Positions 20,048-31,984 of a stretch of 64,000 nt of DNA are shown piece after piece. The notes beneath the pieces were generated by a model. It was not told where the DNA came from, made no database searches, and worked only from the letters and a program-made list of their open reading frames with translations. The stretch covers positions 498,501 to 562,500 of the forward strand of contig LSRY02000055.1 in assembly GCA_001643675.2 (NCBI GenBank). The letters run 5' to 3'. The DNA is from Monocercomonoides exilis (Eukaryota > Preaxostyla > Oxymonadida > Polymastigidae). A program made the translations under genes and the position numbers. The number at the start of each line of letters is the position of its first letter. Position 1 is the first letter of the stretch.

Positions 20048-21772
20048 ATTTGTTTCGTCCCATTTGGACTAAGTTTCTGTCTTTGTACTTTTTTAACTAG
20101 AAGGTTATAAAGCAAATAAAACAAAGTTTAATAGATGCGAATATTATTTGCTTTTAACTATTTTTTCGATTGTTTTTCACATTTTATTGTTTTTATCAAA
20201 AAATTCGAAAAATGGAAATTTCTTTGTAATAAAATGTTTTTTTTGATTTTCAAATTATGCTTATGAAAAGTTAACAACTCACATAAAGTGTTCAATTTGT
20301 TTAAAATATTGAGAAATGTTGTTATTGAAATTGCATTAATCAATTTTTGATTATTTCATTTTTGCTCATTTAATTTTTGATTCTAATAAGTATGATAAAC
20401 AAGTTAAATTTGCGATATGGGACAAAATATTTGACTTCAGGCATTTTCATTAAAAAATTATGCATTTTCGATGAACTTTTTGTGATCTTTGAATTTGAAA
20501 AAAAAAGTTTATTTTTTGAAATACCTGTGACATCACAAAACAATTTGTGATCACATCAATGACGTTTGTTTGCAGTTATGAAAATCAAATTTATTTTGAA
20601 ATCTAGTTAAGTTTAAAAATGTTATAAGTTAAACAATTTTTCCATGCTTTGTGTATAAAAAGCTTGAAAGTCCGTATTTTCCCCCATATGTTTTTATCTA
20701 ATTACACCAAAAATTATTCGAAATCGAAAAAGTTTATTTCAAAATCTTAAATGTTTAATTCAACATCGAAAATTCTTTATCATCTTAAAATTCGAAAAAA
20801 TTAATAAAATTCATACTAATGTCAGTTTCTTTTCTTTCAGTGAATAATCTGAGGAATTTGTCAACTTCAATTAGAAATAAATATTTTAGATGTGTTTGTG
20901 GGATTTGATTTTGTTCAATAAAGTGAATATAAAAAAATTGAATATTTTTTAATTCTTCACATGTACTCAGAATATAATAAGCAATTTTTGCAAAAAATAA
21001 AAGTGATACGATAGTTCAAGATCTTGTTTTGTGCACAAAAATTCAAAAAATCATTTCATTTACCGAAAACAAAATGTTTTGTATTTCATTTATTGCATTG
21101 GAAACTGATAAAATATTTCATTTTCAATATTCAAAATGAGAAAAGAATCGATTGATATCAGTCTATATCGTAGAAAACAGTAGCAAAAAACGAAAGAAAA
21201 ACATTTCTATAAATAAACATTTGTTGCTATTAACATTTGTTTCAATAAAATATCCTTGGTTTTGACTTGAATTGAAATTCTGAACTAATTAATTTCATTT
21301 TCGATTTTGAAATAAACATTTTCGATGTTGAATTAAACATTTTAGATTTTGAAATAAACTTTTTCGATTTCGAATAATTTTTGGTGTAATTAGATAAAAA
21401 CATATCGCAAATTTAACTTGTTTATCATACTTATTAGAATCAAAAATTAAATGAGCAAAAATGAAATAATCAAAAATTGATTAATGCAATTTCAATAACA
21501 ACATTTCTCAATATTTTAAACAAATTGAACACTTTATGTGAGTTGTTAACTTTTCATAAGCATAATTTGAAAATCAAAAAAAACATTTTATTACAAAGAA
21601 ATTTCCATTTTTCGAATTTTTTGATAAAAACAATAAAATGTGAAAAACAATCGAAAAAATAGTTAAAAGCAAATAATATTCGCATCTATTAAACTTTGTT
21701 TTATTTGCTTTATAACCTTCTAGTTAAAAAAGTACAAAGACAGAAACTTAGTCCAAATGGGACGAAACAAAT
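20048..21772. repeat. Large palindrome, 372-bp perfect-looking arms plus 83-bp inner extension
   Basis: 20048-20419 and 21401-21772 are inverted copies; a 61-codon frame in each arm encodes the identical peptide, so divergence is very low. The match resumes inside as 20691-20773 against 21318-21400, with about one mismatch. The left arm is interrupted by 20420-20685, which the right arm lacks. The central spacer is 20774-21317. Both arms are AT-rich, and the shared frames are a consequence of the repeat, not genes. Confidence 0.85.
20420..20685. mobile_element. 266-bp insertion in the left palindrome arm, small TIR element
   Basis: The segment begins ggacaaaatatttgac and ends gtattttccccc. 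It is flanked by atatg on both sides (20415-20419 and 20686-20690), whereas the opposite arm at 21401 has a single atatg. That is a clean empty site. The ends form a weak inverted repeat (GGGACAAAAT against GGGGGAAAAT). The GGGACAAAAT end recurs inverted near 30997-31035 and 44095-44131, so this is a dispersed family. No coding capacity. Confidence 0.75.
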
Positions 21773-22480
21773 GTGTATTTCTTTTTGAAAATTCACCACA
21801 GATCAATAATCCAACAAATGGACTTTATTTATTGAACATTTTGTTTCCTTAATAATGGAGAAAAAATCGAATTTTCACTATTTGGTTTGCTTATTCATTA
21901 CAAACCTCTTCACAAAATATATATATATATATATGGCACAATCTTTTTGAAAAGTCGGAAAACTTTAATTTGTCACCCTTAAAAGATCAAAAAATAAAAT
22001 ATTTTCAATTCTATTGTTTTAATCAAAATCCATTATTGTATTAAAACAATTGTTCATTTTAGTGATGTTTTGGATTTTTTTGTGAAAGTTATGTTTTTCA
22101 TGTTTTATTTTTATTATTTATTTTCGATCAATCAAAAATATTCTGTAAGTTATTGCAACTAAAGAAAGGCACAATTTTGTAGAAATGACGGAGAATTCAG
22201 AATAATAATTGATTTCTTTAAAGAAAAACACGCAAAATTTGTTGAAATTCTCTTTTTTCAAAACAAAATAAGGAGTTTGAATATGTGATGAATTTTGATA
22301 AGATCACAAATCAATAGTCAAAAATTTGAAAATGAAGGTGTAAATTTTTTCAGTTTGTTTTGAAATTTTCATTTTAGGCTTTTTTTGTAATCAGACGTAC
22401 ACATATAATCTTTATTTTGAAAAAAATTGTTGAAGTTTTGAATTTGAATTACAGAACGAACAACGAAAGAAGTTGAAGAA
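21773..22480. other. AT-rich noncoding sequence with an AT microsatellite
   Basis: No gene. An (AT)n run near 21919-21936 adjoins a word (ggcacaatctttttgaaaag, 21936-21955) that is the inverted form of the repeat at 30701-30730, where AT repeats also adjoin it. Confidence 0.5.
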
Positions 22481-22958
22481 TGAAAATTTTGGAAACACTC
22501 TCACGGAAGTTTCTTACGATCAAATGTTCGCGCCAATAGCAGAAAATGCCTCTCCAAAATGATTTTTCATCTATATTATCAGATTCACTGTCTCCTGAAA
22601 CTTCTTAAATAAATGACAATGCATTTCATCCATCTTCAGCAACCACAGCTTCTTTTTTTCCTTCTTTAAGAAATTCGCCTGATTCGCGTACACGCTTATC
22701 AAATTACAACCTGTTGCTAATGAAGGCCAAAACGATGAGAAATATGGATGAAATGGTTTGCAGACTCCAACGCTCTCGCGCTTCCAGATTCATGAACATA
22801 AAACATCAAATAACAACCAACTTCTTCACAAATCTCTTTATAACCATAGTTATGGAATCAGTCTTTCCCTCTTTTTCTTCACACTATTGAATGCCGTTTC
22901 ATTGCTCCGTGTATGCTGAATACAATTGAGACAGAAGTTGTCTACAATGATTATTACA

Positions 22959-23318
22959 TCATTCAAACAGCAAGCAGCCAACGAGTGAAGAGGAAGAGGA
23001 AGAGGAGTCCAAAAAGGAAGGATAGAACGAAGAAGAGTTAACAGAAGAAGGAGAAATCAAATTGTTGTGCTCAGAAAGGATATTATTATACAACGTATGA
23101 TCGATCGAATCACAGACCAGTGAAAGAGGAATTTGTGATGCTGTAGAAGAAGAGGAAGAAGAAGAATAAAAAGAAGAAGAAGGAGAAAAAGAAAGAAGCA
23201 GTTGATGTGGTTTGGGGCTGCTCATTGGCAGTGCAGCAAAAGAGAAGGAAGGCATCAGCTGCTGAAGTCTGAAAGAAGAGCCTGTGGAATAGGCAGAGGA
23301 AGATACAGATATTACCAC
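22959..23318 (-). pseudogene. Ser-rich tail relic
   Basis: A 119-codon minus-strand frame that is Ser-rich but not a simple repeat (for example LMPSFSFAALPMSSPKPHQL, CDSIDHTLYNNILSEHNNL, ending SLVGCLLFE). It lies just downstream of, and in the same sense as, the helical relic at 23381-23977. It may be the C-terminal part of the same decayed gene. No family recognised. Confidence 0.35.
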
Positions 23319-23380
23319 ACGGGCTGAACTGAAATAAACTTCTTCCTTCTCCGCTATTGTAGCTCGTCGTGGTAAATTTT

Positions 23381-23977
23381 TCAGTCATTTTCGCCTTCGA
23401 AGGATGTTAAATTTCTCCAAAGCACAGTTTGCTTTAAATGCTTTATTAACATTTGCGGGTCGCATATAAATTTCAGCACATTGAGCACCGTCCCTTATTT
23501 CTCGATAATTACGATGAAGAAGCGCATAACAATGATCTTCGAAAAGTCCGCAGATAAATGTGCAAAGATAAGAAACTCATGCAAAATAAAGCAGTAGTCT
23601 GGCAGCACTTTGTGATACTCCCCGTTCATCGGTTGCGTGATGATATGCCACCTCCTCAGCACACACCTCAGCACACACCTCAGCACCGCTGGTTCACTCA
23701 GAAGAAACGCCATAACACGTATTATCCGTATCAACTGGAAAAGAGTGGAAGTCGACTCCACAGAAATCAGGAAGATGATCAACAGGCCCTGTGCAGTGTC
23801 GCTCATTCCAGAAGCAATCACTGCCAATCTCTGCTTTGTCAGGTAGCTTTCGAACATGTCGTTCCCACAGCTCATCTGCAGAGCAGAAGAGGAGGAAATA
23901 ACACTGTTGTTTTTGTTGCTATTCCCACTTCCATTGCCGCTGCGTGGTGGATAATTAATGTGCAGTTTGTGGTTCAC
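23381..23977 (-). pseudogene. Helical protein relic with one in-frame stop
   Basis: From 23977 a frame of 160 codons contains amphipathic helical segments (ESYLTKQRLAVIASGMSDTA, LFQLIRIIRVMAFLLSE). It stops at TAA (23495), but the same frame continues for 37 coding-like codons (LNVLKFICDPQMLIKHLKQT) to a TGA at 23381. The pattern is like HEAT/ARM-type helical repeats, but I cannot assign a family. The single TAA in an otherwise coherent frame marks a young lesion. Function unknown. Confidence 0.4.
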
Positions 23978-24222
23978 TTCATCTCTGGTTTTTCAAATGT
24001 TAGGCTGCTTGCATTTTTTCTTCGAAGGTTTGCTCTTTTTTCTCTGTTGTCTTTTCAATTTGCACTTCTTTTCCCCTTTCTTTTGACTACTCCATCTTCA
24101 ACATAAAAATCACTCTGCTCTGAACTTCCGCTTCTTCTACCACGTTAACAAGAAGAACCAAAAACAGAAGCAGAAGAAGGTGATGCTGTTGCATTTGCAC
24201 TTCCACAAGCCCCAGAAAACGA

Positions 24223-24552
24223 CTAGATCCTCCACAGTGTGCAGAACGACTTTTGCGGAGCACATTTGAATGATCGCACATGATGATAAAACTCGCTGCA
24301 CAAGTGATACAGCTTCAGCATAGCACGGACACCTGCTTCGCCATGCAGCGAAACGCCTCCAAAGGAAGAGGTGAGGCTGATACAGCCAAGCAGCCAAAAC
24401 ACAGTCGATCTCTGCAGCTCAAACTGTGCAAAGGGGGAAAAAACTGCTGGAACGTCAGCCATATTGCACTCGCCATATTCAAAAGGAGTGTTATTGCGAA
24501 GGAGAGCTGGCTGCGCGAGGCATCGAAGTAACGATATTGGCTGTTTGTGCAA
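24223..24552 (-). pseudogene. Unidentified coding relic
   Basis: A 109-codon minus-strand frame with mixed, non-repetitive composition (MADVPAVFSPFAQFELQR, GGVSLHGEAGVRAMLKLYHL). The sense continues downstream in another frame (24137-24281). It shares strand with the relics at 22.9-24.0 kb and is probably an upstream part of the same decayed gene. Confidence 0.3.
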
Positions 24553-24989
24553 TTATTGCTTCTGCTTTTGCTATTGTTGCTGTAACTGCTTCTGCATTTT
24601 CGGGATAGTGCTGACTGTTTGGCTTAAGAAGAGCGAAGGGGTTGAAAAAGGAGCATTCAGGAGCAAAAACAAGTCAGAGTCCATAAGTTGGATCTGCAGG
24701 TTATGAAATTGTGCTTGTTGACGGTGCAGCTGCTGCTGTTGTTGTTGAAACGGAACTTATTTTAATTGCATATGCAGAGCTTCATCTCTGTTCACGACAA
24801 CTCTGCCAATGTTATCAGGAGCAGAAGCCGGTTGAAGATGGTCTGCTTGAGCAGTCGCATTGATTAGAGTTTCACGTGCACGTTGAACTCCATTTGCTGA
24901 TCTTCGAAGACGTTGTAGCGGATATGAGGGCGCTGCTTGAAGAATGACGAGGCAGAAGAGGGGAGAGGGTTCATGGTAAGATGATGAAG

Positions 24990-25110
24990 AGGAACAAGAA
25001 GAGGAAGAGGAGGAGGAGGAGGAAGAAGAAGAGGAAGAAGAGGAAGAAGAGGAAGAAGAGGAAGAAGAGGAAGAAGAGGAAGAAGAGGAAGAAGAGGAAG
25101 AAAAAATGGT
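24990..25110. repeat. (GAAGAG)n microsatellite
   Basis: Near-perfect hexamer repeat gaagag, about 18 units, inside decayed coding DNA. On minus it reads as poly-(Leu-Pro-Leu) or Ser-rich frames; on plus as Lys/Arg/Glu. Confidence 0.8.
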
Positions 25111-25369
25111 GAAGATGCAGGAAGATGCATTTTAAGAAATTGAAGATGGAAAAGAGAAGTTAAAAGAAAGAGAGATTAAAGCAGGAGAACGAGACGGAAA
25201 TGGATATTTCATCGGATGACTACTTCCTTCTTTGACATAAATTGCATTTATGAGCCTTTCATTCAAATGCAATCACAACCTCTTTCTCTTCAACATGATT
25301 TAACTTTCTTATCAACTTATTCGTTTGCCTCATCGTCTTCAGCTTTTTCTCGTACTGTTGTTGCATTGC

Positions 25370-25640
25370 CTCCATTTTCTTCTTCCTTCTCTTCTTCCTC
25401 TTCTTCTGCTCCTCATTCTCTCTTCCCTGTCATCTCTTCCCTCTCTTCTTCTTCTTCCTCTTCTTCGCTCAATTCCTTCTCCAACCTCACCATCTCCCCT
25501 TTCCTCTCCATCTCTGATGCCTCTTCTCTCCCTTCCTCCTCTCTCACCCATGCCTCCTTCACTTCTCCTTCCTCTTCCTCTTCCTCTTCTTTCTCCTTCC
25601 TCTTCCTCTTCCTCTTCTTTCTCCTTCCCCCTCCCCTTCA
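25370..25640. repeat. CT-rich low-complexity tract
   Basis: Almost pure pyrimidine on plus, made of tcttcctct-type words. It is open in several frames on both strands (Ser-rich on plus, Glu/Arg-rich on minus). Minus-strand sense just downstream (EKKLKTMRQTN near 25340) suggests a former poly-Glu segment of a coiled-coil gene. Confidence 0.6.
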
Positions 25641-25899
25641 CCGAGACCACCGATCGTCTTCATCTGCTCAATGAGGGTGTTTGTTTCGTTATTGTCGCAG
25701 TTCGGTCTCGGATCCACTCGAATGCCATTCAACATGGAGCTTCTCTCTCTCATCATCAGCGGCTTTTCTCACCCACATTTGGAGGTTAAAGAGAATGGAA
25801 AAGCAGAAGGGGAGAGAGAAAGAGAAAGAGAAGGAGAAGGAGAGGGAGAGGGAGAAGAGGAAGTGTTGAAGGAAGAAGAGTTTAAAGAGGAAGTCGAAG

Positions 25900-26560
25900 A
25901 AAGCAATGAACGAACAGTTGCTTATTGGGACTTTCTCATACACCTCCACTAATTCTGCGTGGTGGACTCATCAAGATACAAGACACACGTCGTCATCCAC
26001 CAGAAACCTCTTCCATGCAACTCGGATCACTCTTGTCACTCGCATCTCTTGCATCATTCGTTCCACAGCTCGCAAGGTGGCAATCGCACATCCTTAAAAA
26101 CCGAGCAAAAAGTTGACAAGCCGCTGGATGATCCACTGGAAGATCCCCCTAAGCGTCCTCTTTTTCTTATGAACTTGTCTGGAGAAAACTAATTTTAGGC
26201 AAAGTCAAAGAAAGATCAGGCGCTTGTTGTTTCTCCGACACTTGTTCCTTTTTGTGTGCAACCAGAGACGATAACGCAATGTGTGTTACAGGTTATGTGA
26301 GCGCTCACGTTCTGTAACAAAAGAGCCTAGCCGCTTGAGCTTCTCCTCTTTGACGAGGCAGAGGAGGTATAGATGCAGCTTTAGAAGAAGCAGAGCACAA
26401 ATATTTGCTGCCAGAGAAGGATGAAGAAACATTCATGATGTTCAGGCAAGCGAATCGCTGGGTAGCTCAGAGTTGGAGAGGACTATGAACTTCTTGCAGA
26501 ATCTACGGAAGACAAGTCATCGGAATTCAACAGCTCCGTAATTTTCAATACGCAGCTTCC
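25900..26560 (+). pseudogene. Unidentified plus-strand coding relic
   Basis: From 25959 one frame reads coding-like sequence (TEQKVDKPLDDPLEDPPKRP, then KKDQALVVSPTLVPFCVQPE and later LELLLFDEAEE) interrupted by TAA at 26190, TAG at 26196 and later stops. No family recognised. The region 26560-26640 then grades into AT-rich DNA. Confidence 0.35.
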
Positions 26561-26639
26561 AATGAACTTCTTCTTTTTCTCGATGCAGAAGCATGAACAG
26601 CGCCTACCAATGACAACAAATAATCCTCCTTGAATTCGA

Positions 26640-27750
26640 TAAATCATCTATTGCATTGAATTGTTGATGCAAAAGAAAAATAATAGTAATTATTTCATTG
26701 GTATTTTTTATTTCGAGGAACTGTTTTTTCCAAAATAATCAACAAAAAGAAATGCAACAAACATCGTTATTTATTTATCAAAAGTCTTTCCCATTAAAGA
26801 AACACAAAATATTGTGATACATGACATTTATTTCATGTAACACGTTTTGAATCATTTTCTTGCAACAAAATTATTTGCGTGTTTAATAAAACAACACAAT
26901 TCAAAATATAAAAAGAATGTATATAAGAAAAATAAATAAAAAGCTTGATTATGCTTTTGATAGATGAAAGAAGGAAAAATTAAAAAAACCTCTTTTCAGA
27001 TTAATAATTAAAAATTCTATTCTGGTTTATTCAAAAAAAAAAATTAAAATGCAAGAATAATGTTATTTTCTAAGTTTGTGCTTTATAAAAACATTAATGT
27101 AATTTGACATATTATTTGTTATTTGATGGAAAATAATTGCCAGATGATCTCTGATTTTTCAAAAAGATTTTTTAACCAGTAAATTTTATTCTTCATTCAT
27201 GATGCCCATCTTGAGAATCATTCTTCCACATGGTTTGCTTTTGTAATTATGACAATTCTGAAAAAAAACTTTCAAAAGTATTGTTATTTATCCAAGATCA
27301 ATAGATATTTATTTCTGTAGGGTCTGTGTGAAGGTGAATAAGCTCTGTGATTTTTAAATTATGAAGAATTTAGATAAGGGTTTAATTATCTTTTGGCGTT
27401 ATATATAAATAATCTTGTTTCAATTTATTTTTCACATATAAAGCAAAATGCATAACTGAGTGAAGAGTGCTTCAAATATTTCAAGTCATTCACTCTGATT
27501 GCAAATGAAATGCTCTGATTAACTTGGTTTGTAATTACTGATACGTTCATCGATTTTATCCTTTTGGATTTAATTATTGTATGTTCTTTTGGATAAGTGT
27601 TTAAATTGTTAGTTATAAAATACATCTGATGAAATAAGTTGTGGAGAAAAGAAAACCAATGTGGAGAATTTCGAAGTGCTGGATAACGCCTATAAATAAG
27701 CTCCTAAAATGTTTTTGAGATTTCATTCACAAATCAATTCACTACTTTAG
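26640..27750. other. AT-rich intergenic
   Basis: No supported gene. It contains one copy (27146-27169) of a 24-bp word that is repeated exactly at 30701-30724. A minus-strand frame at 27425-27625 has a faintly beta-helix-like alternation, which is too weak to call. Confidence 0.5.
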
Positions 27751-27753
27751 TAA

Positions 27754-28350
27754 TTGAAGTTATTATCTTATGATAAAAATAAAAAAGGTTTTCATTTCCT
27801 TTTCGTTTGTCTTTTCGTTTCACTCCTTCGTCCCTCTTCTCTTGCTCTTTCACAGAGATTTCAGATTTTCAAAAAAAAAAAGAAATGCAAATCGAAGTAT
27901 TTTCGTTTTCATCGCTTTCCAAAAACGTCTGAGAAGCCACAAACAGGCTTCACTGTCGGTCGCGATGGTGTATGTGGAGCATCTTCTACAGAGCAGTCGA
28001 GGATGAAATCAAACAGAGTTGATGTGTTTTATACAACAACTGGCTGACTTTTTGATCTGATTGAAGAAATGAGAATCTCTCTTTGGAACTGCGCATGTGA
28101 TTCATGGAAAAATTCAAGAGACATTTTTGCAGGAGAAGAAAGAAACGGTAAAGGTAAAAAAGGAGAAGTAGCTGAACTTGGAGTTTTTTGATATCAACGA
28201 AATTGATCGATTGCTGGACTTTTGGCTCATATCAGATTTGGAGAAGAAAATTAGAAAAGCACATTGGTTCCGCAGAAAGCTGAATGTATCGACAAAATGA
28301 AAAAGAAGTTGGAAGCGAAGACTATATTGCAATTATAGGAGATCCCATCC
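27754..28350 (+). pseudogene. Unidentified coding relic
   Basis: Open from about 27754 to a TGA at 28045-28047 (FPKTSEKPQTGFTVGRDGV, SNRVDVFYTTTG). The same frame then continues with LFDLIEEMRISLWNCACDSW to another TGA near 28188. The composition is coding-like after 27870 and AT-noise-like before it. Function unknown. Confidence 0.3.
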
Positions 28351-28832
28351 AATGCAAAGCGCACATTTTCCTTCTAGCTTTCCATCACGACTTCTTATAA
28401 CCTTCAGTAATCTTTTTCATTTTCAAATTCACAAGCCCCAACTACCACATTTTTTTTCATCTCCGCGCACGTATTTTTTCTCACAGATCCTTTTGTTCTC
28501 GTCCACATAGCCTCTGTGGATCAACACCCTGTGCAGGCACTTTTTGGTATCGAAGCCCAATTCAATGTGTGTTGATTTCGTTCGATCTCATGTATAATCC
28601 TCTCTATTATCTGTAAGCACAGTGCAACCAAGTGATTGAAAAAAAAGAATGAGAAATTGAAGAGATGGTTTGAAAACCTTTGAAGGAATCTAAAGATGGA
28701 GCATCATATTTTCTAACAAAAAGACCGAGGACAATAGCTTGCATATAAGCCGAGAAGAAGCCTTTTCGCTGTCACCCATTGCACAGTAATCTTAAACATG
28801 CACAGATGGAACATACGCTGCAGTTGTAAAGG

Positions 28833-29218
28833 ATGAACAACATTGCTTTGCTGATTGCTACTGATGCGCAAGCTCGAAGAATTAATTATCCACATGAAGA
28901 ACAGATTGTTGAGAAGCTTGCACCAACTGACACCGAGACAAACGCGCATCGTTCTGGAAGAACAAAGGAAAGTTCGAGAAGAAGAAAATTAGTTGTGTCG
29001 AATAATCATATGGATGAATTCCTTGCAAAGGTGGAATGACAGAGTACGATGAAGTTTAAACACATTTCTGCGCTGTTAGAGTGGAAAATGATAAGTGCAG
29101 CTGGAAGAAATTCAGCAGAGCAGATTGTGGCCGTTTCAGATTATCTAGTACCATTCTTCAAATATGTCGCAGAGTTGCTTGTGAATAACTTGGAGGAGGA
29201 TGATCGAAGGTGGATATT
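28833..29218 (+). pseudogene. Unidentified helical protein relic with one in-frame TGA
   Basis: From 28833 the frame encodes a non-repetitive polypeptide (IATDAQARRINYPHEEQIVE), meets TGA at 29037-29039 and continues in frame for 59 codons (KFKHISALLEWKMISAAGR, VAVSDYLVPFFKYVAELLVN) to a stop at 29219. The second part is strongly amphipathic-helical. One CGA-to-TGA change would explain the lesion. No family assigned. Confidence 0.4.
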
Positions 29219-29709
29219 ATGAGAGAGGCAGCGAAGAGGAAAAGGAAATGAATAATTATTGAGGCTCTTAGAAAATGATGCTTTGGCAAATTAATAAAAT
29301 TAGAAATTTGGTATTGAATATAATTTTGTATTTGTTGTTTTGTTTCATTGTGATTTATGTGAAAATTTGAAACATTTCATTTTGTTATTTGCATGTATAA
29401 AAGGAGCTAACTTTAAAAAAAATCAATGTGAATTTTATTCATTAATATTTGTATTCTCTCATAGCTACACAATAAAATTTGGTATTTGATACGGACAACA
29501 AAGAGAAACGAAGTGAAGTTCAACTCAAAAAACTTTAAAATTTTTCTTTTCTAATCTTTCTTTTTTTTGGAGCCCTTGGTTAAACAAAACAAACAACAAA
29601 TTAAGCAACTTTTCAAAAATTAGAAGAAAACACTGAAAATGAATTGACAACAATAATATTTCTCAAGGAATATATATTATCAACATTTTATTCACTTTTA
29701 AGCCCTCTC

Positions 29710-30240
29710 TCAAAGTATCATCCCTGTTGAGAATGCGACTGACTCCTTGGTTGCTCCCATCTTCTTATTCATCAGCAGCTCGGGTGCCTTCCATCTCAGG
29801 CACTCTTTTTTGAAACTATCTTCATCCTCAAATGCTGATGAGGGAAGAGAGACGCCATCATCATTACTGGTTGAAGTCACAACAGTTGATGATGAGATGG
29901 AGGACGAATCTGAATCATCATCAGAAGAACAATCTGAGTGCATCGCAATGCAGATCACCATATGTTCTGAGAATAGCGCAATGTCTGGACTCAGATTGGC
30001 CAATGACTGAAGTGGGTTTTCCATCTCATCAAATGAATGAAGCGCAAGATTAGCCACCCAGAACAGGATCTGAGCAGCTGTTTGTTCTCTTTCTCTCAAA
30101 CTGCACACTGTATAATCCTTCATCTCATATCTTGCAATAAGTTTTTTAAGCTGTGTATCTATTTGGTCCAAAGATACAATCACCTGTTGTCAAATGCTTT
30201 CTGCATCTTTTCAAAAGCTAATGTTTCACACCAAAAGAAT
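29710..30240 (-). pseudogene. Fragment of the beta-helix family's kinase-like domain
   Basis: The minus-strand frame ends with CLRWKAPELLMNKKMGATKE then VAFSTGMIL and a TGA, the same APE-motif and hydrophobic helix arrangement as the C-terminal domain of the 10.5-19.2 kb gene. Upstream are a helix like the kinase alpha-D/E region (AAQILFWVANLALHSFDEM) and a Ser/Asp-rich loop. A frame change near 30180 joins further coding sense (EKMQKAFDN). The domain is cut off before its C-terminal lobe ends and no beta-helix part adjoins, so this is an isolated pseudogene fragment. Confidence 0.65.
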
Positions 30241-31232
30241 TTCTAATTCGTTTTAGCCATTTGTTCAAAAATGATTGTTTTGAAAAAAAAAACAACTAAA
30301 AGAATAATGACATATAATAGAACATACATGATAAATACAATTTCAACGCAAATAATAACTTGTTTTTGATTCACACTCCATTTTCAATCAAGAAAATGAT
30401 TATTCAAATTGTTGTTCATTATTAACGAATAATGAATAGCATTAATCACCAATAAAAGTGTTGTGAAAAATTGTTTGGAAAACACACAATGAAAATAACG
30501 AATCCGTCTCGTATCATTAAAAATATGAATTGTTAATTAAAAATCAATATCCCTTTAATTTTAAAAATGAATAAAGCTATTTTGGTTTGGGAAAAAAAGC
30601 AAAAAATGAGAAATGTACTTTGCTTATGTTGAATATCAAACTGGTGCATAATCGTTTTTGGATATATTATTATTTATTTCATAAAAAATAATAACGGGAA
30701 GATCTCTGATTTTTCAAAAAGATTATGCCATATATATAAAAGAAAAAAAAAAAAAAAACAATTTAGAAACAAAATGAGTGATTATTTTTAAAAACATAAC
30801 TTTTTTCGGGGTGTTGATTTTTCAAAGGTTGTTAGTCATTAAATAGAGATTTCGTTTTTTATTGATAAATTTAATGAAAACCATTTCAAAAGCAAATGCT
30901 TATGCTGAAATGAAGATGAAAATATTTTTTATTTGTATTCTTACATCTCAATATTTTTTTGTAAATTTTCAATTTAAAATCTCGAACAATAATTTTTTAA
31001 TGAAAATGCCTGAAATCATATATTTTGTCCCATATATCCATAAATTTGATAAAAATAAAAATTTCAGTTTTGGAATATGAAAAGGTTTTATTCGATTGGA
31101 TAATTTTTTAATTGTTAATTCATGAAGTCATCGAAGTTTGTTTCGATTGCTTTTCATAAACGAATTGAGATTTGTTGATGAATCAATATTTTATTTGAAT
31201 TAAATTTTTCATTGTGCAGAATGTGTCTATCT
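30241..31232. repeat. AT-rich DNA with dispersed repeat words
   Basis: No gene. 30701-30724 repeats 27146-27169 exactly. 30775-30833 matches the reverse complement of 45478-45535 around TTTTTTCGGGGTGTTGATTT. 30997-31035 is the inverted GGGACAAAAT-type end seen at 20418-20457. These look like ends of one or two degenerate small elements lying between 30.70 and 31.04 kb. Confidence 0.5.
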
Positions 31233-31642
31233 AGTATATTCACAGAGAACGAGGCAAAAATATTTCAATGAAAAAAACAAAAAAAAAAACACAGAAAAAA
31301 AGAGCTTTGGAAGGTTTCGAATTCCCGACCTTTGACCAACTGAAAATCAATGGTCGAGGTGGCAAACGCTTGCGCCACTCGATCCAAAGCCCAACCTTAC
31401 TTTCTTATGACTCATCTTAAACATGGCTTAACCCTAACCCAAAAAATCCAAAAAATATCAAGTTTTTTTGAGTGCTAACCCTTAAAAGAAAATTGGGGAC
31501 ATAACCCTAAGCCCAATATCTGTTACGCTAACCCTAAAACCTAAACCAATCTTTAAATACAGTGATTATTTTGGAATTTTAACCCTAAAAATAAAAAAAT
31601 ACTGGGTCTGATCAAATCTACCCCGTTCTCTGTGAATATGCA
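31233..31642. mobile_element. 410-bp TIR element with tRNA-like unit and CCCTAA words
   Basis: The ends 31233-31251 and 31624-31642 are inverted (17 of 19 bases, core ATATTCACAGAGAACG). They are flanked by an 8-bp target duplication gtctatct at 31225-31232 and 31643-31650. Inside are a minus-strand tRNA-like unit (31304-31390) with a downstream T7 run, and about eight copies of CCCTAA-like words (31428-31590). The element at 38009-38410 has the same plan in the other orientation. An 8-bp duplication suits hAT-type transposition. No transposase, so non-autonomous. Confidence 0.75.
31304..31390 (-). ncRNA. tRNA-like Pol III-type unit, 87 nt, degenerate
   Basis: Read on minus: a 7-bp outer stem (GCTTTGG with CCAAAGC), a 5-bp stem GTGGC/GCCAC, a 5-bp stem GACCA/TGGTC with a 12-nt loop and a 5-bp stem AAGGT/ACCTT with a 12-nt loop. 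TGGCGCAAGCG fits box A and AATTCGAAACC resembles box B; a run of seven T follows. The loops are not canonical, so it is unlikely to be a functional tRNA. It is best seen as a tRNA-derived internal promoter or folded RNA of the element. Confidence 0.4.
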
Positions 31643-31984
31643 GTCTATCTTTTAAATTTTTTTAAAGATTTACAAGTTTGCATCGAATTCACATCACCTT
31701 TCGAAAAAACTTTTCAATTTTGGGCAGTTAAACAGACATATTTGAGGAGAAGAGATTCTTCAGATGAATGTTGTGAAATACCACAGAGAGAAGATAATTA
31801 TGTATTCTACGAATGAAAACGCAACAGATAGCAAGCGATGTGGTGAATTCATTTTGCATTGTCAATAATTGAATCAAGAAGTATTTCATATAATTCGTTT
31901 ATCTTATTCTCAGCTGTTCGTATAAGGAAACAGACATGAAAGGTAAATAAGAAGCAATAAATGAAATTATTCGTTCATTGCAAT

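Larger units (their letters stand above)
22480..26640. other. Block of decayed coding DNA
   Basis: GC content and codon-like periodicity are higher than in the AT-rich flanks, but no frame stays open beyond about 160 codons. Best fragments are listed separately. Most of the sense is on the minus strand (22.9-25.4 kb) and a part on plus (25.9-26.6 kb). GA/CT microsatellites at 24990-25110 and 25370-25640 fall where the relics encode poly-Glu/Arg or poly-Ser. Confidence 0.5.

Noticed and set aside
20158-21662. Two identical 61-aa ORFs (20158-20343 minus, 21477-21662 plus) as a duplicated gene
   Set aside because: They lie in the arms of the palindrome. The peptide is Asn/Ile/Lys-rich AT noise, and identity is explained by the inverted duplication.
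26167-26190. A tiny intron ending aaactaattttag near 26196
   Set aside because: The motif resembles a branch-point/acceptor pair, but removing it shifts into a less coding-like frame and further in-frame stops remain.
31304-31390. A functional tRNA gene
   Set aside because: The stems fit, but the anticodon-side and T-side loops are 12 nt and no anticodon can be read. Kept only as a tRNA-like unit of a mobile element.
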